64,000 nucleotides of DNA, from positions 1-64,000 of the forward strand of contig NZ_QRDY01000022.1 of the NCBI RefSeq assembly GCF_003386205.1, given 5' to 3'. Under the pieces are notes generated by a model that was given only the letters and a program-made list of their open reading frames with translations, did not search any database and was not told the DNA's origin. Positions 27,180 to 36,015 of the stretch are shown here, one piece after another. Made by a program: the position numbers and the translations under genes. Positions within the stretch are counted from its first letter, which is position 1. The number at the start of each line of letters is the position of its first letter. The DNA is from Cohnella lupini (GTDB lineage: Bacteria; Bacillota; Bacilli; Paenibacillales; Paenibacillaceae).

Positions 27180-27791
27180 GTGCCCCGACTGATAGGAACG
27201 CAAGTCATGCTCAGGGAGTACCGGATCGAAGATTTACCATGGATACGACAATGGGTGAACGATCCGGATATCGTGTGCCATCTCTCGGATATTTTCCTCT
27301 ATCCGCATCCCGAACAATCGACGGAAGCGTATTTGGACGCCGCATTGGAAGGGAACTCCGACAGCAAGGGCTTCGTCATCGCCGATCCATCAACGGAAGC
27401 CTATATAGGTCAGTTGGGCCTCGATTCCATCGATTGGAAAAACAGGGTAGGTAGGGTTGGCATCGTGATCGGATCCACGGAGCAAATGGGACGCGGCTAC
27501 GGAACGGAGGCGATGAAACTACTCGTAAACTTCGCTTTCCTCGAGATGAATTTGAATCGCTTGGAGCTGGAAGTGTACGATTTCAACGTACGGGCGATAC
27601 GGAGTTACTTAAGCTGCGGCTTCGTGCAAGAAGGCCGGCTTCGCGAACGAATCTATAAGAACGGCCGATATCACGACGTTATCCAGATGGGAATCTTGAA
27701 GACGGATTGGAAAGGGCAACCCTTAGACCGGTTGACGCTATATCCGCAACCGATCGTTCAAGCGGAGGGAGAAGGAGAAGACACGCGATGA
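27180..27791 (+). CDS. GNAT family N-acetyltransferase (RimJ/RimL-like)
   Basis: From the GTG at 27180 (AAGGAGGG just upstream) the product has 203 residues. It carries the GNAT_3/RimL pattern: LREYRIEDLPWIRQWVNDPDI, the acetyl-CoA loop MGRGYGTEAM, and the C-terminal NVRAIRSYLSCGFVQEGRLRERIYKNGRYHDVIQMGIL. Such enzymes acetylate ribosomal protein N-termini, amino acids, polyamines or drugs; the substrate cannot be told. Its stop codon overlaps the start of the VanW gene (ATGA). Confidence 0.87.
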   Translation: MPRLIGTQVMLREYRIEDLPWIRQWVNDPDIVCHLSDIFLYPHPEQSTEAYLDAALEGNSDSKGFVIADPSTEAYIGQLGLDSIDWKNRVGRVGIVIGSTEQMGRGYGTEAMKLLVNFAFLEMNLNRLELEVYDFNVRAIRSYLSCGFVQEGRLRERIYKNGRYHDVIQMGILKTDWKGQPLDRLTLYPQPIVQAEGEGEDTR

Positions 27792-28612
27792 AGCCCGAGC
27801 TCAGGCCGATCCCGCGGTCCTCGCTCCGACTTCGCGTCGGTAAATGGGCGTATACTTCGCGTCGATATATGGAATGGATGTTCGGCGGCGTGAAATTCGC
27901 CCGAAGGAAGTCGAGCACGCTATTGCCGCATGCCATGGCGCAGCATCGGACGCCATTATTTCGGCGACTGGCGAAAACGGATATGTGGATGCAGAGCAAT
28001 AAAGTCGTTAACTTATCGTTGGCCGTGCCCAGATTACACGGCATTTTGTTGCGTCCAGGCGAGACGTTCTCCTACTGGCGCTTGATCGGCAATCCGACGC
28101 GTAGCAAGGGTTACGTCGACGGCATGGTTTTATTTTGCGGCGAGGTCCGTTCGGGAGTTGCGGGCGGGTTGTGTCAATTATCCAACCTCATTTACTGGAT
28201 AACGCTACATACGGAGCTGACCGTGACGGAACGACATCGGCATAGCTACGACGTATTCCCCGACGCGAACCGAACACAGCCATTCGGCAGCGGGGCGACG
28301 TGCTCTTATAATTACCGGGATTTGCGTATCATGAATAACACGTCCGTTAACTACCAGCTGTTCCTGTCGATAGACGGCGACTTTCTTCAAGGAAGATGGC
28401 TGGCGGAGCAGCCCTCGTTCTACCGTTACGAAGTCAAGGAGAAGGACCATGCCATAACTTCGGAGCCTTGGGGCGGCTACGTTCGGCATAATCGGTTGTA
28501 CCGCGACGTGTTCGCCCTCGACGGGGAATGGCTAAGGGAAGAGGACATTACGGAAAATCATGCTTTGATGATGTATTCGCCGCTTCTTGGCGAAACGTCG
28601 AAAGAACATTAA
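27788..28612 (+). CDS. VanW family protein
   Basis: A 274-residue VanW-domain protein. Family marks are NLSLAVPRLHGILLRPGETFSYW, the GY-x-x-G segment, GVAGGLCQLSNLIYW and the RHRHSYDV region. VanW is named from an accessory gene of vanB-type vancomycin-resistance clusters, but its biochemical role is unknown and most family members, like this one, are not near resistance genes. There is no signal peptide. The ATG overlaps the stop of the GNAT gene by four bases, so translation is coupled; AAGGAG lies 9-10 bases upstream. An ATG further upstream (27707) would overlap the GNAT gene widely and is rejected. Confidence 0.87.
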   Translation: MKPELRPIPRSSLRLRVGKWAYTSRRYMEWMFGGVKFARRKSSTLLPHAMAQHRTPLFRRLAKTDMWMQSNKVVNLSLAVPRLHGILLRPGETFSYWRLIGNPTRSKGYVDGMVLFCGEVRSGVAGGLCQLSNLIYWITLHTELTVTERHRHSYDVFPDANRTQPFGSGATCSYNYRDLRIMNNTSVNYQLFLSIDGDFLQGRWLAEQPSFYRYEVKEKDHAITSEPWGGYVRHNRLYRDVFALDGEWLREEDITENHALMMYSPLLGETSKEH

Positions 28613-28659
28613 GTTTCTCTTAAAAAAACTCTCGTGCGGTTTCGGCATTCCCATCGATC

Positions 28660-28668
28660 TGCTATAAT
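28660..28668 (+). promoter_or_regulatory. Extended -10 promoter of the GH18 gene
   Basis: TGCTATAAT is a perfect extended -10 element 38 bases before the start codon. It marks a new transcription unit after the VanW gene. Confidence 0.55.
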
Positions 28669-28706
28669 TCTCCTATTCTAGTAATAATATTATAGGAGAT
28701 TAAGAG

Positions 28707-29981
28707 ATGAATAATTGGATCAAGCCTGCAGCATCCGTCTTGATGGCAACCGCTATACTCGTTGGCGGCTCATATGAGACCTCGCATGCCGCCGGGATAC
28801 TGAAAGAAATAAACGTAGTATTGGATGATATTCCGTTGTATTTAGGTGCCTCTCCCGTCATCAAGAACAACGTAACCATGGTTCCTTTCCGTTCGCTTGC
28901 AGCCGCTCTCGATATTCGCGTCTCTTGGGATGGTAAGACGAAGTCCGTCATTGCCCAAGGCATCGTAAACGGCACGTCGAGGAACGTCGTTCTTAAGCTT
29001 GGCCAGAATATAGCGACCGTGGACGGGGCGGCCGTGGAAATGCTTGCCGCTCCGTTAATCGTGAACGAACAAGTACTCATTCCGCTAAGTTTCTTCGGGA
29101 CTCAATTCGGAGCGAAAGTCGGATGGAATAGCGCAACGAGTACCGTATCCGTCGTATCTCCCAAGAGAGCGATTCATCTGAGGGCTTTCTACGCCTTAGG
29201 ATCGTTCTCGCAGCGGTCAAGAATACTTTCCATGGATTCGACCGCGTTCGGATGGGCGCGAATTAACGAGAACGGCGAGCTGACGTTGGATGGCGACGAT
29301 TACTACTGGCCGGAAGCGGCGGGTGACGTCACCGCGGAAGCGTTGATTCAAGAAAGCGCCGAGGAAGGCGTGAAACCGTATCTCATGGTGTATGCCGTGG
29401 ATGGCAAAGGCGAATTAACGAAGATGCTCGGCGACGAGACTCTTCGTCGGAATTCGATAACCGCTATCGTGAACCTTGCTAGAGATAAAGGCTTCGGAGG
29501 CGTGTTGCTGGATTACGAGGGATTGGGACTTCGGCTTGACGCTCTCGGACAACAAAAACTTCTGAACGAATATGTAGCCTTGCTAGATGAGGAGCTAACC
29601 GCCTTAAACGTCAAATTATCGTTGGCCGTTCCGCCGCCGAACGGTTCATACAAAGGTTATGATTACAAGAAGCTTGCCTCCTACGCGGACGATCTCGTGT
29701 TGATGGCTTACGACTATAATCCGAAGGGGACGGCGGATCACACGCCTGAACCGAATGCAAAAGTCGAAGAAGCGGTTCAGCTTACGTTAAAAGCCGGAGT
29801 TCCCGCGGACAAATTGATTCTCGGTATCAGCTTGTGGAACGAAACGACCGCTACCGTAGACGACAAGCTCGGTCTTGCCAAGCGGTACGGCTTGCTGGGA
29901 GCTTCCTTCTGGCGACTAACCTTCTATGGCGACGATTTCGCCGAAACCATCGACAGAGTCGTACAGAAAGTAGGAGAGTAA
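28707..29981 (+). CDS. Secreted glycoside hydrolase family 18-like protein with copper-amine-oxidase-type N domain
   Basis: A 424-residue exported protein. Residues 1-29 are a Sec signal (…SYETSHAA). Residues about 35-150 are a copper amine oxidase N-terminal-like domain (VPFRSLAAALDIRVSWD, VNEQVLIPLSFFGTQFGAKVGWN), which in Paenibacillaceae serves as a wall-associated module and has no copper role. Residues about 155-420 form a GH18 barrel; strand four reads GGVLLDYEG with Asp269 and the catalytic Glu271, and MAYDYNPKG follows. It resembles spore cortex/peptidoglycan N-acetylglucosaminidases of the YaaH/SleL type but lacks LysM. AGGAG lies 8 bases before the ATG. Confidence 0.88.
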   Translation: MNNWIKPAASVLMATAILVGGSYETSHAAGILKEINVVLDDIPLYLGASPVIKNNVTMVPFRSLAAALDIRVSWDGKTKSVIAQGIVNGTSRNVVLKLGQNIATVDGAAVEMLAAPLIVNEQVLIPLSFFGTQFGAKVGWNSATSTVSVVSPKRAIHLRAFYALGSFSQRSRILSMDSTAFGWARINENGELTLDGDDYYWPEAAGDVTAEALIQESAEEGVKPYLMVYAVDGKGELTKMLGDETLRRNSITAIVNLARDKGFGGVLLDYEGLGLRLDALGQQKLLNEYVALLDEELTALNVKLSLAVPPPNGSYKGYDYKKLASYADDLVLMAYDYNPKGTADHTPEPNAKVEEAVQLTLKAGVPADKLILGISLWNETTATVDDKLGLAKRYGLLGASFWRLTFYGDDFAETIDRVVQKVGE

Positions 29982-29983
29982 CG

Positions 29984-30991
29984 TTGCCGTTCGACCAGGT
30001 TTTAAGTCATTATTTTTCCGGCGGGAATTGGGTTGTCGCGAAAGGGCAGTCGGGCTGGAACAATACCACGCGTTTCATCGAAGCCGAGGGTCGGAAATGG
30101 GTATTGCGAATATACGAAACGCACAAGGATATGGCCAAAATCCGATACGAGCATGAGCTCTTGCTGGCGTTGAACGAAAAATCGTTGCCATTCCTGATTC
30201 CGGTACCCGTTAGAAGTAGAAATGGCGGCACGATCGTCAAGCTTGAAGACGGGACCGAACGCCTTGCCTGCCTCTTTCACCATATCGAAGGAGAAAGGCC
30301 GGAAATGGGGAACAGAGACATCGCCTATTTGTTCGGGATAGCTTCCGGCCAGCTTAGCAGAGCGCTGGATGGTTTGTCGCTCGAGGGACAACCGATGTAT
30401 CCGCCGTATTACGAGATGGATTCCGCGCATCCGTTATGCGCGCCAGAAGACGTCGCGAAATTCTGCTACTCGCCGCCGGAAACGTTTCAAAGCGACGCCG
30501 CGGCGTTACGGTTGATCGGAGAGTCGATCGAACGTTTCCGCGGGTACCTCCCGCAGTTCAAGACATTGCCGCACCAGCTTATTCACGGAGACATTAATCA
30601 TTCGAATTCATTGGTGGAAGCGGGAAATAAGCGGCGTTTGGCGGCGATACTGGATTTCGAATTTTGTACCTGGGACTTGCGCGCGATGGAAATTGCCGTG
30701 CTTATATCGGGCTTCTTGAACGAAGAAGGAGCCATGGTGAACGTGGATCGCTTTCTGAACGGAGTAGGCGAACAGCTTCGATTGGACAGATCCGAGGCGG
30801 AAGCCATTCCGCTACTCGTCCAGCTGCGGATCCTAGATGTATTCTTGCATTTCCTCGGGCGTTATTGGGATGGCGTGGACGGCATAGACGTTCTTCGCGA
30901 ACAGACGCAGTCCGCATACGAGGGCCTTCAGAAGCTGGAGTTCGTCGACCGCGAGCTCTTGAAGCTGTGCCTTCGACATCTAACGGCATAG
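29984..30991 (+). CDS. Aminoglycoside-phosphotransferase/homoserine-kinase-like kinase
   Basis: A 335-residue APH-superfamily kinase from a TTG start with TAGGAGAG upstream, two bases after the GH18 stop. The nucleotide loop region is GQSGWNNTTRF, the catalytic loop is LIHGDINHSNSL (Asp-x-x-x-x-Asn) and the metal motif is ILDFEFCTWDLRAMEIA. The pattern is that of the homoserine-kinase-II/ThrB-like members that phosphorylate small hydroxyl compounds; there is no reason to call it a drug-resistance enzyme. It is probably co-transcribed with the GH18 gene. Confidence 0.85.
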   Translation: MPFDQVLSHYFSGGNWVVAKGQSGWNNTTRFIEAEGRKWVLRIYETHKDMAKIRYEHELLLALNEKSLPFLIPVPVRSRNGGTIVKLEDGTERLACLFHHIEGERPEMGNRDIAYLFGIASGQLSRALDGLSLEGQPMYPPYYEMDSAHPLCAPEDVAKFCYSPPETFQSDAAALRLIGESIERFRGYLPQFKTLPHQLIHGDINHSNSLVEAGNKRRLAAILDFEFCTWDLRAMEIAVLISGFLNEEGAMVNVDRFLNGVGEQLRLDRSEAEAIPLLVQLRILDVFLHFLGRYWDGVDGIDVLREQTQSAYEGLQKLEFVDRELLKLCLRHLTA

Positions 30992-31068
30992 AAAAAGTGA
31001 AGATTGATCATAATGACGTATCTCGGGAGGTTCCGGGGTACGTTCTTGATTTTCAACCTAATGATGCA

Positions 31069-31096
31069 TTTACATTTCCGTAAAAATAGATATACT
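31069..31096 (+). promoter_or_regulatory. Promoter of the ArsR/ene-reductase unit, probably leaderless
   Basis: TTTACA (31069-31074), a 16-base spacer and TATACT (31091-31096). Transcription should begin at about 31103-31104, which is the A of the ATG of the ArsR-like gene; no ribosome binding site is present. Confidence 0.55.
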
Positions 31097-31103
31097 GTTG
31101 CTT

Positions 31104-31415
31104 ATGGATACTTTATCGATCATGAAGGCATTATCGAACGAAACGAGATTTAAGATTTTGGAATGGCTGAAGGAACCGGAAGTCCACTTCGAGACAGCTA
31201 GCCAGATGCCGAGCGGATGCGATTTCGCTGGCGGAATTTGCGTGGGTTCCATCGCCGGGAAGGCTGGCTTAGCGCAATCGGTTATTTCCGGTTACTTGGT
31301 TAAGATGCAAAAGGCAGGTCTGTTGGAGTCCATGCGATATGGTCAATGGACGTATTATCGGCGTAACGAGACAGGAATACAGAAATTTAAGGACGACATC
31401 GGTAAAGATCTTTAG
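31104..31415 (+). CDS. ArsR-family winged-helix transcriptional regulator
   Basis: A 103-residue ArsR-type regulator: SIMKALSNETRFKILEWLKEP, then helix-turn-helix GLAQSVISGYLVKMQKAGLLES and the wing MRYGQWTYYRRNE. Between the two lies an insertion with two Cys (SGCDFAGGICVG) that could sense metal or oxidative/electrophilic stress. Such regulators next to old yellow enzymes typically repress the reductase until an electrophile is present. The TTG at 31098 is in frame but the ATG at 31104 is preferred. The gene lies 61 bases before the flavin reductase. Confidence 0.87.
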   Translation: MDTLSIMKALSNETRFKILEWLKEPEVHFETASQMPSGCDFAGGICVGSIAGKAGLAQSVISGYLVKMQKAGLLESMRYGQWTYYRRNETGIQKFKDDIGKDL

Positions 31416-31476
31416 TCGATTTTCATCATTATGGACTTAAAAACCCACAATCGGATTTCAACCTGGAGGTAATAGA

Positions 31477-32601
31477 GTGCAAGAAAAAAATATCGCAGTC
31501 CCGACATCCGTGCAATCGTTGTTTCAACCCCTGACTATCGGTCCTTTGAGCTTGCCCAATCGGGTGGTTATGGCTCCAATGACCAGAGGCTTCTCTCCAG
31601 GAGGCGTGCCTGGACCTGATGTGGCCGCCTATTATAGACGTCGAGCGGAAAACGGCGTAGGTTTAATCGTGACGGAAGGAACGTTGATTAATCATCCGGC
31701 AGCCACCGATAATCCTAATATTCCTAATTTCCACGGCAAGGAAGCATTGGAAGGATGGGCTAACGTTGTCAAAGCGGTACACGAGGCCGGCGGACGAATC
31801 GTACCTCAGTTGTGGCATGTAGGCATGACGCGCAAGAACGGTTCATTGCCGAATCCCGACGTGCCGTCGATCGGTCCTTCCGGGCTAAATCTAAACGGCG
31901 AGCAGGAAAATGAACCGATGACGAAGGCGGAGATCAGCAGGATCGTTAAAGCCTTCGCGGAAGCGGCCGCGGATGCTAAGCGGATCGGCTTCGACGGAAT
32001 CGAGCTGCATGGAGCGCATGGATATTTGATCGATCAGTTTCTATGGGAGCGGACAAACCGAAGGACGGACGAATACGGGGGGAGTCTCCTTGCGCGCGTC
32101 CGGTTTGCGACGGAGATCGTTGCGGCTTGCCGCGAAGCCGTCGGAACGGATTTTCCGATTATATTACGTTTATCGCAATGGAAATCAGCCGAGTACGGCG
32201 CGAAGCTCGCTGCAACTCCAGAACTTCTCGGTCAACTGTTAGCACCTCTCGTAAAAGCGGGAGTCGATGTCTTCCATTGTTCCACGCGCAGATTCTGGGA
32301 ACCCGAGTTCGAAGGATCGGACCTTAATTTCGCGGGCTGGGTGAAGAAGCTTACGGGCAAACCAACGATTACCGTAGGATCGGTAGGTCTGGATTCCGAA
32401 TTCTTGGGCGCATTCAGAGGACAAGATGCAGGGACCGCAGACATAAACAATCTAATACAAAGGCTAAACAACGAGGAATTTGACCTCGTCGCCGTCGGCC
32501 GCTCATTATTAGTAGATCCGGCATGGGCAGCGAAAATCAAAGATGGACGATTTGATGAGCTTATCCCGTTTCATGCAGAAGCTTTGCGTAAGTTAATCTA
32601 A
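31477..32601 (+). CDS. NADH:flavin oxidoreductase / old yellow enzyme (ene-reductase)
   Basis: A 374-residue FMN-dependent ene-reductase of the old yellow enzyme family. The N-terminal FQPLTIGPLSLPNRVVMAPMTR, the Gln-Leu-Trp-His segment (PQLWHVG), the substrate-binding HGAHGYLIDQFLWERTNRRTDEYGGS and the phosphate loop (ITVGSVG ... AVGRSLLVDP) are intact. It reduces activated C=C bonds of electrophiles with NAD(P)H. The start is GTG with TGGAGGT upstream. It probably belongs to the detoxification unit under the ArsR-type regulator just upstream and is closed by a strong terminator. Confidence 0.92.
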   Translation: MQEKNIAVPTSVQSLFQPLTIGPLSLPNRVVMAPMTRGFSPGGVPGPDVAAYYRRRAENGVGLIVTEGTLINHPAATDNPNIPNFHGKEALEGWANVVKAVHEAGGRIVPQLWHVGMTRKNGSLPNPDVPSIGPSGLNLNGEQENEPMTKAEISRIVKAFAEAAADAKRIGFDGIELHGAHGYLIDQFLWERTNRRTDEYGGSLLARVRFATEIVAACREAVGTDFPIILRLSQWKSAEYGAKLAATPELLGQLLAPLVKAGVDVFHCSTRRFWEPEFEGSDLNFAGWVKKLTGKPTITVGSVGLDSEFLGAFRGQDAGTADINNLIQRLNNEEFDLVAVGRSLLVDPAWAAKIKDGRFDELIPFHAEALRKLI

Positions 32602-32642
32602 ATTAAGTTTGCTTCAGGTCCAAGACTATGGGCGTAAAAGAA

Positions 32643-32688
32643 AAACAGTCTTTAAGGTGGTTAAACACCTTGAAGACTGTTTTTTTTG
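32643..32688 (+). terminator. Terminator of the ene-reductase gene
   Basis: A 15-bp stem (ACAGTCTTTAAGGTG / CACCTTGAAGACTGT, one G-U) with loop GTTAAA, followed by eight T. Very strong. Confidence 0.93.
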
Positions 32689-32689
32689 T

Positions 32690-33143
32690 AAGGAAACCAC
32701 GATTACTCGTTCCGATCGGAATCGCCGTCGCGAAGTGGATGAACTGGCAAGTCATCTTCGCGGCGTTAGGGATGATCAGCTTTATGCTAAGCAGTCCGAT
32801 TATCGTAAGGGGATTATTCTTCTCCTTCTTCTTGAGCACAAGTAGCTCATCCATGTATAGTTATGCTACTCCTTTCATGGAGTCAATCCTTCACATGAAT
32901 GAATCAGCCATCGGAATCATGATGCTCACGCTTGGAGTATTTAGCGTAATCGGTTCGAGGATGGGAGGGAAATGGGCGGACAAGTGGGGAACCGTGCGGA
33001 TGATTATCATAGGGTTGTCAATGCTTGTCGTTGCTCTTGCGTTGCTACCATTAATCTCTTCTCCCGTCTTCATAAGCCTGCTTCTGATCAGCTTCTGGAT
33101 TTTCTCGATGGCCATGACGATTCCGGTTTCCGCGACGAGAAAA
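32690..33143 (+). pseudogene. Remnant of an MFS transporter gene
   Basis: An open frame of about 150 codons resembles internal parts of a 12-helix MFS exporter but lacks both ends. It begins in the T tract of the preceding terminator without a usable start, shows a fragment like the helix 5/6 region (VPIGIAVAKWMNWQVIFAALG), jumps to a region like helices 7-9 with the second motif A (GGKWADKWGTVRM), and stops in the middle of a later helix at the hairpin of the convergent gene. An internal deletion plus loss of the 5' and 3' ends best explains it. Confidence 0.6.
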
Positions 33144-33176
33144 GGGAGAATGCAACAAATTCCGTTGCATTCTCCC
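33138..33176 (-). terminator. Terminator of the 14-helix MFS gene
   Basis: A 13-bp perfect stem (GGGAGAATGCAAC / GTTGCATTCTCCC) with a 7-base loop; on the minus strand it is followed by TTTTCTC. It lies 15 bases after the MFS stop codon. Confidence 0.85.
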
Positions 33177-33191
33177 GATCGTTAACGAGTA

Positions 33192-34571
33192 TTATGAAGC
33201 GGATTGTACGCGACGAGATGCCGAACGAAGATAAGAGACCGCCGACAAGATGGACAGGATCACGACTATCGCCATTCCCCAATAGATATTACTGTAGGCA
33301 TGGGAGAGCGTTAATCCTTTCTGCCAAGTAAGCGCGCTTGCCGTAATGGCTACGCCGAACGCTCCGCTGAAAAATTGCAGAAGATTAAACAATCCCAATC
33401 CGGAACCGATTTGCTTGGCAGGCAGGATACGGGATATCTCGTTGGAGATGCTGCTCGATATGATCGTGAAGCCTACGCTGAGCAAGATATAGATGAATAG
33501 GATGGAGACATATGACGTTCCTTCAAACAACGCGAACAACACGACGGAGATCAAGACGAGAAAAGGGACGAAACGGATGAGGGACCCGTTGCCTTGAGTG
33601 TCGATTATCCTTCCCACTCTACGGGAAACGAGCATGGCCAAGAGCGAACCCGGGAATATAACAAGACCAGCACCAATGGAGGTTAAACCATATTGACCTA
33701 CCAGTATTTGCGGCAGCAAGAACAAAGTGGCGAAGCTGCATAGATAGGCTGCGATTCCGACCATGCTTAAGGTTAAATAAGAGCGATTCCGGAATAACGC
33801 AGGAAGCACGAACGGCTCGGCGGCGGTTCGAATTCTCGCCACGAATAAAACAAGAGCTACGATACCTGCAGCAAGGGCGAGCCAGGAATGGTTAGTCAAG
33901 AATAGCAGTAATCCCGTCGTTCCTACTCCGACGAATAGGGCACCCCATGCATCGAAAGAGCCTTCCTTCGGTTTTTCCTTAGGGATGAACGAAGCGAGGA
34001 ACGGCACCAATACGATCGTTATTGCCGTAACGATGAACAAATAGTGCCAGCCCATGTATTCAACGATAGCTCCGCCGACGACAGGGCCTAGTCCGAGTCC
34101 AAGGGAAGCCGCCGACATGACGGTGGCCATCGACTTTCCTCGGCGTTCAACCGGCACGTAACGGGAAACGAGAATGAGCGATAAAGCCGGGATCGAACCC
34201 GCTCCGGACGCTTGAACTAACCGAACGACCAAGAGAAGCACGAAATTATCCGTAAAGTATCCGACGATGGCCGCTAAGCTTAGCGAAAGAATTCCGATGA
34301 TCAACAATCGTCGGATCGGAATAAAATCGGACAATCGACTGTACGTGATCGAAGAGATGGCGAAGACGATCGAATATCCCGTAACGACCCATGACGTCGA
34401 GGAAGGCGACAGATCGAAGGCAATCGATACGTCGGGAAGCGCAAGATTAAACATCATCGTATTCATAATGACGAGCACGATGGATATGCCGAGCAATAAT
34501 GTGACTAAACCCTCGCGCATGGCGGGTTGCTCAACTCCGTCGGTTGAATTCATGCGAACGGGAATTGACAT
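33192..34571 (-). CDS. MFS transporter, 14-helix DHA2 type (TetA(L)-like layout)
   Basis: A 459-residue membrane protein with about 14 hydrophobic segments. Helix 1 (MNTMMFNLALPDVSIAF), motif A-like RLSDFIPIRRLL, and the motif C region LGLGLGPVVGGAI mark the DHA2 drug:proton antiporter group; the layout is like the Gram-positive tetracycline exporters TetA(K/L), though no drug is implied. The ATG at 34571 has GAGGGAT upstream; an in-frame ATG at 34652 has no support. It is divergent from an ArsR-type regulator that probably controls it. Confidence 0.88.
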   Translation of the reverse strand: MSIPVRMNSTDGVEQPAMREGLVTLLLGISIVLVIMNTMMFNLALPDVSIAFDLSPSSTSWVVTGYSIVFAISSITYSRLSDFIPIRRLLIIGILSLSLAAIVGYFTDNFVLLLVVRLVQASGAGSIPALSLILVSRYVPVERRGKSMATVMSAASLGLGLGPVVGGAIVEYMGWHYLFIVTAITIVLVPFLASFIPKEKPKEGSFDAWGALFVGVGTTGLLLFLTNHSWLALAAGIVALVLFVARIRTAAEPFVLPALFRNRSYLTLSMVGIAAYLCSFATLFLLPQILVGQYGLTSIGAGLVIFPGSLLAMLVSRRVGRIIDTQGNGSLIRFVPFLVLISVVLFALFEGTSYVSILFIYILLSVGFTIISSSISNEISRILPAKQIGSGLGLFNLLQFFSGAFGVAITASALTWQKGLTLSHAYSNIYWGMAIVVILSILSAVSYLRSASRRVQSAS

Positions 34572-34600
34572 GTGAGATCCCTCGATTCTTTGTTCTAATA

Positions 34601-34616
34601 TTCGATTGTCATCGAA
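34601..34616. promoter_or_regulatory. Candidate ArsR-type operator between MFS and regulator genes
   Basis: TTCGAT-TGTC-ATCGAA is a perfect 6-base inverted repeat, flanked by a further TTGTTC / GAACAA pair. It lies in the 109-base divergent region where a shared operator is expected. Confidence 0.4.
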
Positions 34617-34680
34617 CAATAGAAATATAGCATGGAGTATGATAAAATGCAATCATGGGTTTTGCGAAGGAGGTAGTTAA

Positions 34681-35016
34681 ATGAAAATTTTACATCACCC
34701 CGACAAAGCAGATATTCAATTGTCATCCGTCCTATACGCATTAAGCGATCCCGTTCGGTTATTCATTCTTGCTGAATTACGCAGATCAGGCGAACGAACA
34801 TGCGGAGATATCGATGTGCCGGTCGTGAAATCCACGCTATCGCATCATGCGCGAACTCTTCGCGAAGCAGGTGTGGTAAGCGTTCGGGTGCATGGAACCC
34901 AGCGATTCCTGTCGATACGTACGGAAGATCTCGAGTCGAGGTTTCCCGGTTTATTAACTTCCGTCATGAATGCTTACGAGCATTCGGGCGAACCGATGAT
35001 CATCAATGCGGAATAA
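34681..35016 (+). CDS. ArsR-family winged-helix transcriptional regulator
   Basis: A 111-residue regulator: LSSVLYALSDPVRLFILAELRRSGERTCGDI, recognition helix VVKSTLSHHARTLREAGVVSVRVHGTQRFLSI. The layout resembles YczG-like regulators that repress neighbouring exporters. No clear metal-binding Cys set is present (one Cys only), so a small organic ligand is more likely than a metal. AAGGAGGTAG gives a strong start. It is divergent from the 14-helix MFS gene and has its own terminator. Confidence 0.88.
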   Translation: MKILHHPDKADIQLSSVLYALSDPVRLFILAELRRSGERTCGDIDVPVVKSTLSHHARTLREAGVVSVRVHGTQRFLSIRTEDLESRFPGLLTSVMNAYEHSGEPMIINAE

Positions 35017-35036
35017 TCATAAGCTTGATTTCATTG

Positions 35037-35069
35037 GAAGATCGCGAAAGTTGCGATCTTCTTTATTTT
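35037..35069 (+). terminator. Terminator of the 34681 regulator gene
   Basis: GAAGATCGC and GCGATCTTC form a perfect 9-bp stem with a 7-base loop, followed by TTTATTTTG. Confidence 0.85.
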
Positions 35070-35188
35070 GTCTCATCCGTAGCAAAAAAAATGATGGAAA
35101 CAAGAGGGGATTCGTCAACGGACATTGAATAATAAGAGGAGGTAATTAATATCGTTAATAGAGAGAGAACGAATGAGGAGAGAATGCC

Positions 35189-35929
35189 ATGTACCCGTTT
35201 ACGGAAGCAAAGAGAACATTAATGATCAGCGATATTCATGGCTGCATCGAGCCATTAAACCGTATGCTTGAAGAAATCGAATACAACTCGGCTGAAGATC
35301 AGCTCATTTTACTGGGCGATTATATAGATAGAGGGCCAAAGAGCAGGGAAGTCGTCGACCGCGTGATCGATCTCGTTCATAACCATCGGGCGATCGCATT
35401 GCGGGGGAACCACGATCAGAGGCTCGTGGATCTTATTCGCACGAACGATCCCCATATCCAAGCTAAATTCATGGAGCACGGCGGAATTCAAACTCTTCAT
35501 AGCTACTGCGGCTTCATCGGAAAGGAAATCAACGTCGAACGGCTGCAAGAAGCTAGACGGCATATCATGGACAATTACGATCATCATATCGATTTTCTAG
35601 GCGTTCTTCCTTACTATTATGAAGACGCGAACCACATCTATGTGCACGCAGGGTTAAATCCGCATTACACGAATTGGAAAGAACAACCGCCGCATGATTT
35701 TATGTACATTAAAAATGATTTTATCCGATTCAAGACCAAGGTTAGCAAGAAGGTCATTTTCGGTCATACTAGGGCGATGGAAATTCACGGTGTATCCGAT
35801 GTATGGTTTCATGAAGACAAGATAGGCATAGATGGCGGTTGCGCATATGGGCTGCAATTGAATTGCCTTATCTTTCGGGATCAATCCTATACGACGAGAA
35901 AAATCAGCAACTCCTCGGCGTCCGCGTAA
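35189..35929 (+). CDS. PPP-family metallophosphatase (serine/threonine phosphatase-like)
   Basis: A 246-residue two-metal phosphatase with every signature of the PPP family: SDIHGC (14-19), GDYIDRGPKS (near 43-52), RGNHDQR (near 70), HAGLNPH and FGHTRAMEIHG. Bacterial relatives are protein Ser/Thr/Tyr phosphatases or diadenosine polyphosphatases (PrpE, ApaH-like); the family member cannot be settled. There is no signal peptide. GGAGAGAATGCC precedes the ATG. It is a single gene with a modest terminator after it. Confidence 0.9.
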   Translation: MYPFTEAKRTLMISDIHGCIEPLNRMLEEIEYNSAEDQLILLGDYIDRGPKSREVVDRVIDLVHNHRAIALRGNHDQRLVDLIRTNDPHIQAKFMEHGGIQTLHSYCGFIGKEINVERLQEARRHIMDNYDHHIDFLGVLPYYYEDANHIYVHAGLNPHYTNWKEQPPHDFMYIKNDFIRFKTKVSKKVIFGHTRAMEIHGVSDVWFHEDKIGIDGGCAYGLQLNCLIFRDQSYTTRKISNSSASA

Positions 35930-35955
35930 AAAAGATGCACGATTATACGAACATT

Positions 35956-35985
35956 GAGGTCCTTTGCGGCCTCTTTGTTTGGTTT
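35956..35985 (+). terminator. Terminator of the phosphatase gene
   Basis: A short stem GAGGTC / GGCCTC (one G-U) followed by TTTGTTTGGTTT. Weak but well placed. Confidence 0.45.
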
Positions 35986-36015
35986 AAAGGAGAATCCGCA
36001 ATTGAAATATAGAAC

